From NCBI GenBank assembly GCA_965153455.1, contig OZ234501.1, positions 15,116,855 to 15,180,854 of the forward strand: 64,000 nt of DNA, in the 5' to 3' direction. Positions 22,035-32,559 of this stretch are shown in pieces. Position numbers and translations under genes: made by a program. This DNA is from Sphagnum compactum (lineage: Eukaryota; Bryophyta; Sphagnopsida; Sphagnales). The notes below the pieces were generated by a model that was not told the DNA's origin, did not search any database, and saw only the letters and a list, made by a program, of their open reading frames with translations. Numbering within the stretch: position 1 is the stretch's first letter; every line of letters starts with the position of its first letter.

Positions 22035-22235
22035 GTAAGTTCTTGAGATCCAACTTTTGGCACTAAAAGTTGAAGACCAAGAGCATTAGGCTCCCGGTCG
22101 TCAACTTTCGATGCAAAAAGTTGAAGACCCAAACCTTTGGGCTCTTGGTCTTCAACTTTCAGCACCAAAAGTTGGAGACTTAAAACCGCATGCTTTTAGT
22201 CTTCAACTTTCGGTGCCAAAAGTTGAAACCCATGA
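22035..22235. repeat. Palindrome array A
   Basis: Four spaced palindromic units built on CAACTTT(T/C)GG ... CCAAAAGTTG (for example at about 22,050-22,074 and 22,205-22,228), separated by about 50 bp containing GAGCATTAGGCTC or GGGCTCTTGGTC. Each can fold into a short hairpin. They lie inside the methyltransferase-like pseudogene, between the motif-IV exon and more upstream exons. Confidence 0.75.
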
Positions 22236-24289
22236 GCTCTCTACGACCCACCTACTCTTGGAAAAACAAATTTTGTCCTGAGAAGCTATTTAAAAACCTT
22301 AATGAAAAGTCAGAAGATTAAACTAGGAAGGAAATAACTTGTTCATGTAGTCTATAATGCCTAAATGTTCAGGTGGCCATACTTGAGTTTGGATCCGGGA
22401 TGCAAGAATTGAGGCCCAAGAAACATTCATCAATTTCATAATTGAACAGTAGTGAGCAAAACTAGGAATTAACAAAGGAATGAACAATGGAATTCTCTTC
22501 CCAATACTTGATGTTCTTACACTAGGGGTGGTCTGCTCCTCTCATCTTCTCTAGCGCTCTTGTTAAAGAGAATGAAACTCCTGGACATTTAGAATTGCAT
22601 CCTCTACCTTAGTTGGGATGGTCTAAGTGGAAGTCATTGGAACTCCCTGAAAAAATGCCACGACCAAACCAAGTTGTGCCTCTCTCTTGGATTGAATGGG
22701 AACATCTTCCTTGTTTGCATCTTTAATCCAGACTCTTGAATTTGTCTCTTTCCCCTCTTTTTTCCCCCCTCCAATCTCTTCTTGCTTGGTGTCTCTTTCT
22801 CCAGGGTTCTAAGGCCCTAAAGAAATTTCGGCTCATATTTCTCCCAAATCTCGAACTTCGATGGAGGAGTGTTTTCCTTCGGGTATTCAAGATACCAACC
22901 ATAATCCAAGAAATGTGGAGATGTTCAATCTCTCAACATGTCCTTCCTGTACATTGCGTTATCTATCTTTGGATCTTTCCATATTTCAAGAAGTCTTGGA
23001 ATCTCAAATATGGCAGCCTTCTAAAAAAACACAAAATGGAAATACCTACAGTGGTCAGAAAATAATACAGAATTAGTGGCAGTGAAATCCAGATGCCATT
23101 GGAAGATTACAATGCAATTGACAATGGATGATATAAATGTGGAATGGTTGGATTAGAAATCACTTATAAACTACCCATTAAAGGGGTTTCAGTCCCATCG
23201 ATTTGTTGCTCCCACAACTTACTTTTCTGAATCCCATATTTGGACCTAAACTCCTTAAAGAAATAAGTTTCCTAGAGAGAAAGTCTCCATTCCTGAATGT
23301 AGTATGATAATGTTGGTAGATCTTCAAATTCAAGAAGTTGAATGGAAAGATCAATGATTGTGGTAAAATATAGCTTTTGCGCTTCCACCTCTAATTGCAA
23401 AATGCTGAATATTAATTTTTAATCGCTTCAAATACAAAAATTCAAAGTTTCAGATGGGTAAGCATTTACCCGAAACCAAAAAGTTGCCTTGTGAAACCAC
23501 TTATCAAAAGTTCCATTCGAAAATCCTTGTTTTGGGAATTTCATTGTTTCCCTCAACACACGAGATTAATTCTAGAGTTTCAACCAAGATACCTTCTGCT
23601 TATTCATGACATGTGCAGAAGCTAGCATCTGTAGCTTCTCGGTGAACATTTCTAGCTCTGAGATCATAATCGTAATGGACCTGAATCTGTTTTAGGAACT
23701 TGAGACCAAAAGCAGGGTTGCAAACTAGCAAATGTTTCGTGAAGGCGAAGGTATGATCCTTTCAGACCTAATCCATCACCTTGTCCATAAGTGCTTATAG
23801 TCTAGAAGGTGGCTTCAATTTTTCATCCAAAACTTCCTCATAATAAAACTTTATGACCACATTCACTAAAGTCAAAAGCTCAACTGCACCAAGAAAAAAT
23901 AATTTTTGTAAATCACATGTCTCAATCATAAAAAGTGACAAATTCAAATGGAAAGACTGGGAAAGAGTCAAACCTTATACATATAGCCAACAAAATTCTC
24001 TTGCGTCAAAGAATACCAAGTCTTCTTTGACTTGTTCTCACATTTCTTATAAACATTAGGGCTGATCACATCTTTGAACTAAACCAATGGAATCATGCCA
24101 ATGCTCTAGATGCGGAAGAAATCATGCACCAGATTAGGCTTCACATGATCAAGTTCGATAGAATTAAAGGGTTGAAACAAAATTGACAAAACTTCAATTT
24201 CAATGCACAAAGCAAGAAACATAAAGAAAACATATTAACAGTAAGAAAGGACCAGAACTTTGAAATTAACAGTGTTAAGTTTGAATCTT

Positions 24290-24930
24290 ACTTGTTCATG
24301 TTTGTCATTACAGTGAGGAGGTGGATGAGGCCCTCTCTCGTATCCAACATGATGGAATCCATTGCAATGTGCTAAGAGAGGTCATCCAATTGAACTCTAG
24401 ATATATAAGGCATCTAGGCTTGTAGCCGATGGTTGCCATCCCACATATAGAACATTCTCCCACTAAACCTATGCAGATTTTCATCTATGTTCAGCCCTTC
24501 CTTAAATGATGCATTCATAACCTTCCAATGATCGTCCCACTTATGAATGTGATTTGCAACAAATGCCCCCTCACCCTAGTAGTTTGTGGGAGAGTCATAA
24601 AAAATTTGTCGCTTTTTCAATAGCCCATTTGGAATGCTTGTTCCATTTTGAACACATCGATCTTGAGGGCTGGCCTCACAACTAGCATGGATATCATGTG
24701 GCAGAGAGGTATGTTCATTCGAGCCTTGGCTTTGGGATGAATCTTATGCCTCTCCAACACCTCAATTATCTTGACCTTATCTCCATCTAGACCTCGAGAA
24801 TTTCCTTGTCTCCAATTGTATTGATTGCCTCTAATTGCATAGAAGGCCTAGAAGTCAAGCCAAAATCCTGAGTAGACAAGGTCATGATGAAGTTAGGCTA
24901 CATTGGAAACAATTCTCAAGAATAGAAAAG
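24290..24930 (-). pseudogene. ParB-like domain segment of the pseudogene
   Basis: In one frame: KVKIIEVLERHKIHPKAKAR, then IPLCHMISMLVV and LKIDVFKMEQAFQMGY. After a stop and a frameshift come NHIHKWDDHWKVMNASFKEG, GRMFYMWDGNHRLQA (DGNHR at 24,427-24,440), MPYIS and SIMLDTREGLIHLL. The segment DGxHRLxA preceded by hydrophobic strands resembles the core of ParB/sulfiredoxin-like domains. Two codons that would be Trp in context read TAG, consistent with C-to-T decay on the opposite strand. Domain assignment is by motif only. Confidence 0.45.
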
Positions 24931-25429
24931 GGAGGAACAAGATGCAAATTTTTTCAAAAGAAATACTAGATAGCAAATACCTATATAGAGGTGGCTTCTA
25001 GCACAAATTGAGATTCATGGACATCCATTTCTGCGGCTTGTTGTGAGTTAAAGTTCCACACCTTCAAACAAGTGGGGACAAAATTAACTTGAGGAATTAA
25101 AAAATTGTTAAAACATGAATATCATCAAGGGTTATGAAGAATGAGAATATATCCTCAAAATCCTTTTTTAACAGCCTTTGTTCAATCAATTCAACATTTT
25201 CCAAAGATGGTGGAACCTGCATGAGAGAATTAATTGAGAGAAAAAAGAAGATGCATGATTTGAAAACATAATGTGAAAAAGAAAGAGTTAGAAATACCTT
25301 TGTAGATGGACTCCTAGTATTGACAAAGTTCCACCAAACAAAGAAATGAAGGAAATAAGGTTAAATAAGAATCAATATTACATTCAAGAAACAAATTTGA
25401 GGACAATTTTGCACATTTGAAAGCTCCAA

Positions 25430-26500
25430 GCTTGGGAGCTTTTGTTTTTAGGAGAGTTTGAAGAAAATTTGTTTACTTGGCCTCCAACTTTCAATGCCAA
25501 AAATTGGAGGTCAAACAAACAAATTTTTTTGTTCAGCTTCTTATGGAGTACTCAAGCATGAAACTTAGGAGCTCCATGAGAGGCTAAGCGCAATTTTTTT
25601 TGCTCAACCTCCAACTTTTGGCAAAAGTTGGAGGCCAAACAGAATTTCTTTTGTGTTCAACCTCTTATGGAATATTTGAGCATGAAGCTTGGGAGCTCCA
25701 AGAGAGGCCAAATGCAAATTTTTTGTTTGGCCTCCAACTTTTGGCGCTAAAAGTTGGAGGGCGAACAAGGAAATCTTGTGCCCAACCTTTCATGGAACCC
25801 TCGAACATGAAATTCGGGAGTTCCATGAAAGGCCGAACAAAAACATTTGCCTCGACCTCTCATGGAGCTCGTGAACAAGTTGTTCAAAGGATCCATGAGA
25901 GGCCGAGTGCATTTTTTTGCGCCCAGCAGATTTTCAACACATTCAAAAATGGTTGAATAAAAGAATTTGCCTTAGTTCTCTACAAAGCTTCCAAGTTTGG
26001 AGCTCGGAAGCTCCAAGACACGCTGAGCACAAAATGTTTTTCCTTAGCCCCTTTACAAAGCTCCAAGACAAGCCAAGCTCAAAAAAGATTCTTTAGCCAC
26101 AAATGGAACTTCCAAGCTCTAAGACATGCTGAGTGCAAACGCAAAAAAATTGCCTCGGCCCATTTATGAGCTTTTGGACTTGGAGCTTGGAATCTCCAAC
26201 ACATGCCGAACACAAGTTTTTTGCGTTTGGCCTCCAACTTTCGGCGCCAAAAATTGAAGAACAAGTGCAAAAAACTTTGCCTTAGCTCCTCTAAGAGCTT
26301 CTGAGCTCCAAGCTTGGAAGCTCCAAAAGGGGCCAATGTAAAAAACTTTGCCCTTAGCCTCCAATTTTCAGCGCCAAAAGTTGGAGGCTAAGCGCAAATT
26401 TTTTTGCCTCGGCCTCCTTTGAAACTCCTAAGCTTGGAGCTCAAGAGTTTCAAGAGAGGCCGAAGAAAATTTTCTTGCCTTGGCCAAGCTCCTAAAAATC
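25430..26500. repeat. Palindrome-bearing minisatellite array B
   Basis: About a dozen degenerate units of 80-130 bp. Each combines a hairpin such as CCAACTTTTGGCGCTAAAAG (with GTTGG next) with a second inverted pair, GGAGCTTTGTAAAG- or CTTGGGAGCTCCAAG-like, and a purine-rich stretch (AGAGGCCAA). Several GGCGCC cores occur. The open frames at 25,600-25,956 and on the minus strand at 26,079-26,364 are by-products of the repeat, not genes. It lies between upstream exons of the methyltransferase-like pseudogene. Confidence 0.75.
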
Positions 26501-27006
26501 CTAAAAAACTATGGAACTTCAAAAATCTACAAAAATTCAAAGCAAACAAACATAAAAGAAAAAACTTGAAAGAGAAAGAATGAAAACAAGAAATTTGAAA
26601 AGCTTGAAAACTTACCTCAAATTGTTGTGTTGTTTGTGTGTCCTCGACCTCCTACCAAAACAAGAACACAAAGAATATATATGTAAAAATCTCAAGCAAG
26701 ATATTATGGTTTCCAACACATTTTTTTTCAAAAAAGTAAGCTTGCAAGCGCAATTTCAAGCATAGTTCCATCTTCTCTTCATTCAAGAAATATCTTTTCA
26801 TTCATACTTGCTGCAAGGCCCATAACTTAGATCCTATCAACTTGTTTTGGGAAGTTCTATTGTGCATCAAAGAACAAATGCGCTTTTCCTAGACCTTTAA
26901 AACAAATGATCAATGGGTTTTTCTACTAAAAACAAGCAAACTATGTTTATAAACTAGGTAATATGCACTACACTTTAAAAAATTTATTCCTGCCTCTTCA
27001 ACCTAA

Positions 27007-27309
27007 TCACCCCTCGCAGAAAAGAGGTTGCACCACATATTTTCCATTAACTATGACTTCTTCTTGGCCAACATTTTTATATTTTGTCTTCATTACTTTG
27101 GATTTATCCACTAGAAACTTTGTTTCACCTTCTTCGTCTTGGAGTTCTAGAGTTCTTTTGAACAACACCGTCTTCCTGCATCTGAAAATGTAGCTTGTCA
27201 TTTCTGAACTATAATGTTCAACTAAAGACAATAGCTGTTCCCTTTCTACAAACTTCAGCGTCTGCTGTAAGAAATAACATCTAGTATCTTCTTTTGTAGA
27301 TTCGAACAC
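27007..27309 (-). other. Unassigned 100-codon open frame, possible 5' exon of pseudogene
   Basis: A minus-strand frame of charged, helical composition (for example LKFVEREQLLSLVEHYSSEM, then KTKYKNVGQEEVIVNG). It sits upstream of the methyltransferase-like pseudogene in the same orientation and could be its 5' end, but no splice link to the 26,616-26,651 exon is proven and no domain is recognised. Confidence 0.3.
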
Positions 27310-27844
27310 ACATATTTATAGATATACAAATAAAAATATATATCAATTGGAAAATAAAAAAGGTAATTAGGGTTCGATTAATAGTTATAAATCATAATTA
27401 AAATTAAATATTCAAAATTAAATGTTTATTCTTTTAATAAGGTTTTTTTGAAATATATTGAATTTGCATCTATCTATTGTAGTTATTATTTTCAAATTTG
27501 TTTCAATTCCAAATATTTTATATGCTGGCTCACCATATGAAAGCCACTTTTGAAGGGTTATTTAATCCTATTGTTTATGTTTAAACTTTATTTAACCTCT
27601 TCGCTACAAATAAAATTTGCCACCATCATGCATACCAAATTTCCAAGGATTTCATCAAAGCCCATAAATATTTGTGCTAAAATGTACACATTTTCAAGAG
27701 CACAGATTTCATTTTTTCCCTTATAACAAGTTCCATTCCATACTATATATCTCTAACGTATTCTAAATTCTTTTTTCTTTCCACCAATTTGGAAATGACA
27801 TTACAAATTCCTTTGTTTTTTTCCCTTTGAAGAAAACACATCAC
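27310..27844. other. AT-rich spacer
   Basis: Separates two oppositely oriented decayed mobile-element genes. No feature supported. Confidence 0.5.
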
Positions 27845-29130
27845 TTGAATGGTGATGTGAAAATATGTGGTTCCAACTTTGCCAAGTGTATTATTTGTGA
27901 ATCATTGAAGGATTTGATATCCAAAATTTGCAAGAATAGTGCAAGTGCAAAGAAAAATAAAGTGAAATTATGGAAACACAATTCATTCATCAAGAATAAT
28001 GTGGATGTTTTTATCACATTTGGAGAACTAAATCAATACAATCCAAAGAAGAATATCTTTATATCATCCATGACAAGATGGACCATTCCCTAATTGCTCT
28101 TCCAAGACTTGTTGTCAAAAACAAAATGGTTTCAAGTTTGGGTCAGCTCCTTTAATCACTTTGATTAGTATGATTGCTCATGGTCATGGAGATGAGGCGT
28201 TTACTTAGTATTCCAATTAATTCTGGCATAATGATCCAAATTTCATAATTGGGTCATTGTTGTGATTACTTCGAACCTTGGAGGAATGTGTTAATGAATC
28301 GAGGATTCTATTTGAGCTTGAACAATAAAATGCATTCTTTCGAAGATTAATGCATGGAGGTTCTTGTTGTTTAATTGCATTGAAAGTGTTAGAGAAATTC
28401 ATTGGTGTTAAACCATTGCTTAGAAAGTTATTTCTTCAAATGGGCAATTGTGTGAAAGACAACAAGAATTGTTAATTGTTTGCATTATTATCTCTCTTAA
28501 CTATAAGAGAAGTTTTTGAAGAAATGCAACTAGGGTTTCTAGTTGTTGGCCACACCACAAAAGACATAGATGGAGATTTTGGATATCTTTCCAAAAAATT
28601 AAGGGAGCAAGATAATTATGTCTTGGTTGAGTTAATGAAAACATTCATGGTTTCACAAAATCGTCCTTTCATTCTTCAATTTATCCAAGACGTCTAGCTT
28701 GGATTTCAAGATTTGGGTCAAAAGATGTTTGAAATATAGGCTAGAGATCTAATTGCTTGGCCTTACATACATCCATTTGTTTCATTTTTTTTGTTGTTTC
28801 GGTTGGGTGGCTTGTTATGCAATACAAAGTGTCCCCTACTTATGCCCTATGGAGTCCTAAGGATGACCTTCCAAATCCTATTGTTTTTCACCCTATATGG
28901 GAGAATGATGCCATTAAATTGATTGAGAAGGAAAATTTATCAACATCGAGCTTTCTAAATATGTGGAATTTTAAAAAATGGGGATGTGCAAGGATGAAAC
29001 CTATGCTAGAATGTTTGGTCTGTACTTGGATTATTGAAAAACCATCAGTGAGTTGTTATCAAACTTTTGCCAATTCAAAATTCAACCTTGTTGGAAGGTT
29101 TTTGCCCTTTCAGCAATTGGAAATTTAATC
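27845..29130 (+). pseudogene. Decayed transposase-like gene with GHTxxDID motif
   Basis: Read across frames on the plus strand: NFAKCIICESLKDLISK (about 27,875), HDKMDHSLIALPRLVVKNK (about 28,060), LGQLPLITLISMIAHGHGDE, then MGNCVKDNKN (about 28,440), FALLSLLTIREVFEEMQLGF, LVVGHTTKDIDGDFGYLSKK (about 28,540), LMKTFMVSQNRPFILQFIQ (to 28,690) and VMQYKVSPTYALWSPKDD (about 28,815). The block order (acidic DxxxxDNKN, VGHTxxDID, C-terminal tail) is that of the large plant and animal transposase-like family related to KDZ elements. Stops after NKN and after IQDV and several frameshifts mark it as a pseudogene. I name the superfamily by motif only. Confidence 0.55.
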
Positions 29131-30980
29131 ACGTGCAAGGTGTTATTCCCCCCATTGTTGATTTTGATCTTGAAACCTAGTTATCATTCCATATTGTGGT
29201 CCTAAAGACATGTGACCATTATTAAAGATAGTTCTACTTACACTCCATTTTGAGACTTGGGCCTTGGAAATTTTGTTCTAGTGAGGCTTAGAGATTCGAA
29301 ATTATATCCTATGTGGATGGGAAGGGCAAAAAATGAGGTTGTGAAGGACGAACAATCTAAAAATTTTAAACATGTGGGTGCTAATGAAAGAAAAAAAAGG
29401 AATGACAGATAATTGTATTAGGATTGTTGAGTGAACAAATGGAAGTGCAATTTGACAAATCCAAAACAATGGGTTGACATCTATCTATTTTATTTTCATT
29501 AAATCCTACTAGAATTAATGTCATAATCAATAGCATTATAATGATTAATGTTAATCATGGAAGCACAACCAAGCAAAATTTTGCTGCAATTAATGATACT
29601 ATGGGTTTGATTATTATCTTAAATTCTACTCATGCATTTTTAAAATGAAATTTGGTTATTGTTTGGTTCCAAATAAGAGTATTGTTGTTGTTGAATTTTT
29701 TTCTTGTTTATTTTTAACATGTTGATTATGTCACCCTAAGTTAGCAAATAGTGAATAGTTGAAAAGTTAAGTAGGTATAAAGTACTGTACACTAGAAATT
29801 TTTCCCTTCTTGTTTGAACCTTCTTTATAGTGTGCAATACATTAGGTGGGGTTTTACCCCCCCATATTTGTGATGTAGCTGAATTGGTAATTATTCGTAA
29901 TACAGTTTAGCCAAATTTGTTTATAAACATGCTATGAAAGCAAAAAAGTTTAAGATTTTTTCACATTTTTGGCTACATGGCAGAACCTAATAGAGAAATC
30001 TGATGATATTTGAAGAAAAACTATAGATATTTGGTGATTAAAAAATCAAACAAAACACATACTTTGAGCCATTTTGAATTGTTTTAGTTGATTCAATAAA
30101 TTTGGCTAGATAAAAATGGCTCGTTGCAACAGAATGCCTTATTGTTAGGGCATTACACTTTGAACCTCAAAATCAAACGGGTGAAAGCACACTGAAGTGC
30201 AACACTTTTAAGCACACATGGTTATTAAAAAACTATTCATAAAATTCATATAATGTGATTATATTATATATATCATTGTAATGTTAAATCTTTTCTCATT
30301 TTAGTCAATTATATTAAATCATATGATCATTACAAATCCCAAAATCTTACAAAAACTACCTTGTAACAACATTTTATGAACAATGTAATGTCCTTTCACC
30401 CATACCTAGGTTCTAGATTGCAATGCCATGGCCTCATGGCTTTCCCAAACATAAAATAACAAAGATAACAAATTGTCATTAGATAAGACTATGTATCAAA
30501 GGTATAAGCTTTGCTTGTGTATACTTCACCCTAGGGTCAACTTTTCATCATTAAATAATCCTTAAAATAGTGAAATGAATTTTCATGAAAATATGAAGCT
30601 AAGGCACACATTGAAAATCATCATAATTATTGTAGGCTACAATCTGAATAACTTCACTCCTCATGTGACAGTATCATACTAGATCATGAAATAATAATGC
30701 TTTCAATTTTGTAAAAACGAATTAATTTTTGAAAAAATAATTAATTCTTGGTTTCGTTCATGTGGAAACCGAGCTTAGGCTACAATACATTAAATAACAT
30801 CAACACTAAAAGATTTGTGTACATGAGATTCGGCTTACTCAAAAGATCTTAAATCCCAATTATATCCAGTTGTTACATGTAGAGTTCTAATTCACATGCT
30901 CTCAAATTATATATTAGGACCTCCCTTGACCAAGATTTCCTTGTTAGAAACCATGGGAAATGAAATGGCTGGCTAGGTGC
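29131..30980. other. AT-rich intergenic DNA with possible SINE trace
   Basis: A tRNA A-box-like string GTAGCTGAATTGGTAATTATTC lies near 29,875-29,897, within words also found at 13,838 and 58,866 (TTGTGATGTAGC, TTTAGCCA). This may be a dispersed repeat family. A second candidate lies at 30,140-30,180 (GTTAGGGCATTACAC). No gene recognised. Confidence 0.35.
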
Positions 30981-30984
30981 ACCA

Positions 30985-31311
30985 TGAACCATTGATGAAA
31001 TATATTGATGAAACATTTTGACTAAACTGTTGATGAAATATTTTGAGGAAACTATTGATCAAACATTTTGATGAAACTAGCTATCAAACATTTTGACGAA
31101 ACTATTGATGAAATATTTTGGGGAAAGTATTGATGAAACATTTTGATAAAACTATTGATCACAGATTTTCACGAAACTGTTGATGAAATATTGAGGGCAT
31201 AACAAAACATATATTTGCTAGGCCGTTTTACTTTATCGGGTTTTAGAGAGTAAAACCTGCCGAAACTATTGACGAAACACTTTGATGAAACTATTGATGA
31301 AACATTTTCAC
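30985..31311. repeat. About 25-bp minisatellite downstream of the thaumatin-like gene
   Basis: Degenerate tandem units of GAAACTATTGATGAAACATT plus TTGA occupy about 30,985-31,195 and resume at 31,259-31,311, roughly a dozen in all. A short unrelated segment at about 31,196-31,258 (with inverted TTTTACT ... AGTAAAA) interrupts the run. The array starts within about 65 bp of the gene's stop codon, so it probably contributes to the 3' UTR or terminator. Confidence 0.8.
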
Positions 31312-31374
31312 AAGTAGAGGGATCTCTGATCATGCATTGGATTCCGCAGGAGCTACTACGTACCTCAACAACAA

Positions 31375-32343
31375 TCATTCCAATGTATTCAACCTGAATG
31401 GGATTGGACAGAAAACCACAGCATATTCACTACCAGTCTGACAAAAATACACATGATTGGCATTGTCTGTGGAGTAGGAGAACGCATCGGGACAGGCATT
31501 TGCGAAGGCTTCAGTGCCCTTCGTGGGACTAGTTGCAGTTGGGCCATCAACGTTGTAGCAACCGTCGCCGGGTCCGCCTGTGATCTTGTTAGGAGACTGG
31601 CAGAAGCTGTTGATGTTGATAGAGCCGCACTTTGGGTTGCCGCACTCCAGTCCCGACTTTTTCCCCGGACTCACAATGGTTGTCACGGTGATCATGAGAG
31701 GGAGATTGAACCCGTTCTGCGGGCAAGCAACATCGAATCTAATTTTAGGTCCGAATTTGCGGAAGAATCAGAAGAAAAACTAGCACCCAGTTTGACTGAT
31801 AGATGTGTACATGTTTGTTGTGAATTTTCTGGAAAAACTGCAAAGTCTTAGAAGGTAGTAGCTCAAAAGGACATACCACATTGCTGATATCGTAGAAATC
31901 CAGGTTGCCAGAACCAATGGTGAACTCAGCAAGGTCTGCCTGAGGCTTGGCTTCGTTGCCATCTATTGGATCTGCTTTGTTTCCCGGATATCCCCAAATT
32001 ACGCCACCTGGCCAGCTTGCCCCCACGTCGATCAAATGCCTTCCGTTTCCATTTTCCAATGCGTAGCAAGTGACTGTACCACCTCCGCAACATGTCTGGC
32101 ATACGGATATATTGTGTGCGCATTCATTGAAGATGGTGATTTGCGTGGCTGTACAGATCCACAACGTGCAGGCCGGGGTTAAAATATATCATTACCCATT
32201 GTTCTAAAGATCATAATGAGGAAAAAAAAATGTTCCCACAAAATCAGTTATGAGAACTCACCGTCGATCGAATGGATCGCAACTGAAATGGCCACAGCTG
32301 CCATCAGCAGCGCGAGCGCCGCAGTTTGCACAGAGTTCTTCAT
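31375..32343 (-). CDS. Secreted thaumatin-like (PR-5 family) protein, divergent
   Basis: Three exons, 32,262-32,343, 31,877-32,148 and 31,375-31,716, with donors GTGAGT and GTATGT and AG acceptors, join to 696 nt (231 residues). The N-terminus (MKNSVQTAALALLMAAVAIS) is a clear signal peptide, so the product is apoplastic or vacuolar. The mature part begins near ATQITIFNEC. The hallmark NLDFYDISNV-NGFNLP (about 109-124) spans the second splice junction and matches the PR-5 signature NLDFxDISxVxGFNxP. NACPDAFSY and VYFCQ / VVFCP close the fold as in the family. I count 12 cysteines, fewer than the usual 16 and more than the 10 of small forms. The N-terminal half is atypical (CQTCCGGGTVTC, WPGGVIWGYPGN). 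Family members are induced by pathogens or stress, and some bind beta-glucans. Its role here is inferred. Confidence 0.82.
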
Positions 32344-32531
32344 CTTCGTCACTGTATATTAGAAATTATGCAGCTGCCTCAGGCCTGCGAAAGAAGCTGC
32401 AAATATAAAATTTTGAGCTGGATGGATGACCTCTAGAAGTGCACACTGGCCGACTCTGTACTGAAACTGCAGCTGTGAGAGGGTCCAGAGCGGAATGAGA
32501 CTTGCAGGCCGGGTGGTGCAATTCAGCGATA

Positions 32532-32541
32532 ATATATATAG
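32532..32541 (-). promoter_or_regulatory. Candidate TATA box of the thaumatin-like gene
   Basis: TATATATATT on the minus strand, about 190 bp upstream of the ATG at 32,343, in an otherwise less AT-rich patch. The implied 5' UTR would be about 150 nt. Position and sequence are plausible but unproven. Confidence 0.45.
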
Positions 32542-32559
32542 TATGTCTGTAATTTGGCA

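Larger units (their letters stand above)
20281..26651 (-). pseudogene. Decayed ParB-like / beta-class DNA methyltransferase gene
   Basis: A chain of exon-like blocks on the minus strand reads, 5' to 3': 26,616-26,651 (perfect GTAAGT donor), 25,140-25,219, about 25,000-25,060, 24,290-24,930 (ParB-like), patches at 23,600-23,800, 22,860-23,020 and 22,540-22,740, 20,900-21,220 (methyltransferase motif IV) and 20,281-20,860 (motif I). The order motif IV before motif I is that of beta-class amino-methyltransferases (N4-cytosine/N6-adenine, PF01555-like). A ParB-like domain ahead of such a methyltransferase is a known prokaryotic and phage arrangement. In-frame stops (for example TGG-to-TAG changes near 24,413 and 24,377) and at least two frameshifts show it is dead. 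I infer a mobile-element or horizontally derived gene. The exact exon set is uncertain. Confidence 0.5.

Noticed and set aside
25600-26364. Open frames of 61-118 codons on both strands
   Set aside because: They fall entirely within the palindrome-bearing minisatellite, and their peptides are repetitive products of the array.
30985-31311. CRISPR-like array
   Set aside because: Units are directly adjacent and degenerate, without unique spacers, and the genome is a plant's.
31453-31851. 132-codon plus-strand open frame
   Set aside because: Antisense to the third exon and second intron of the thaumatin-like gene. No domain of its own.
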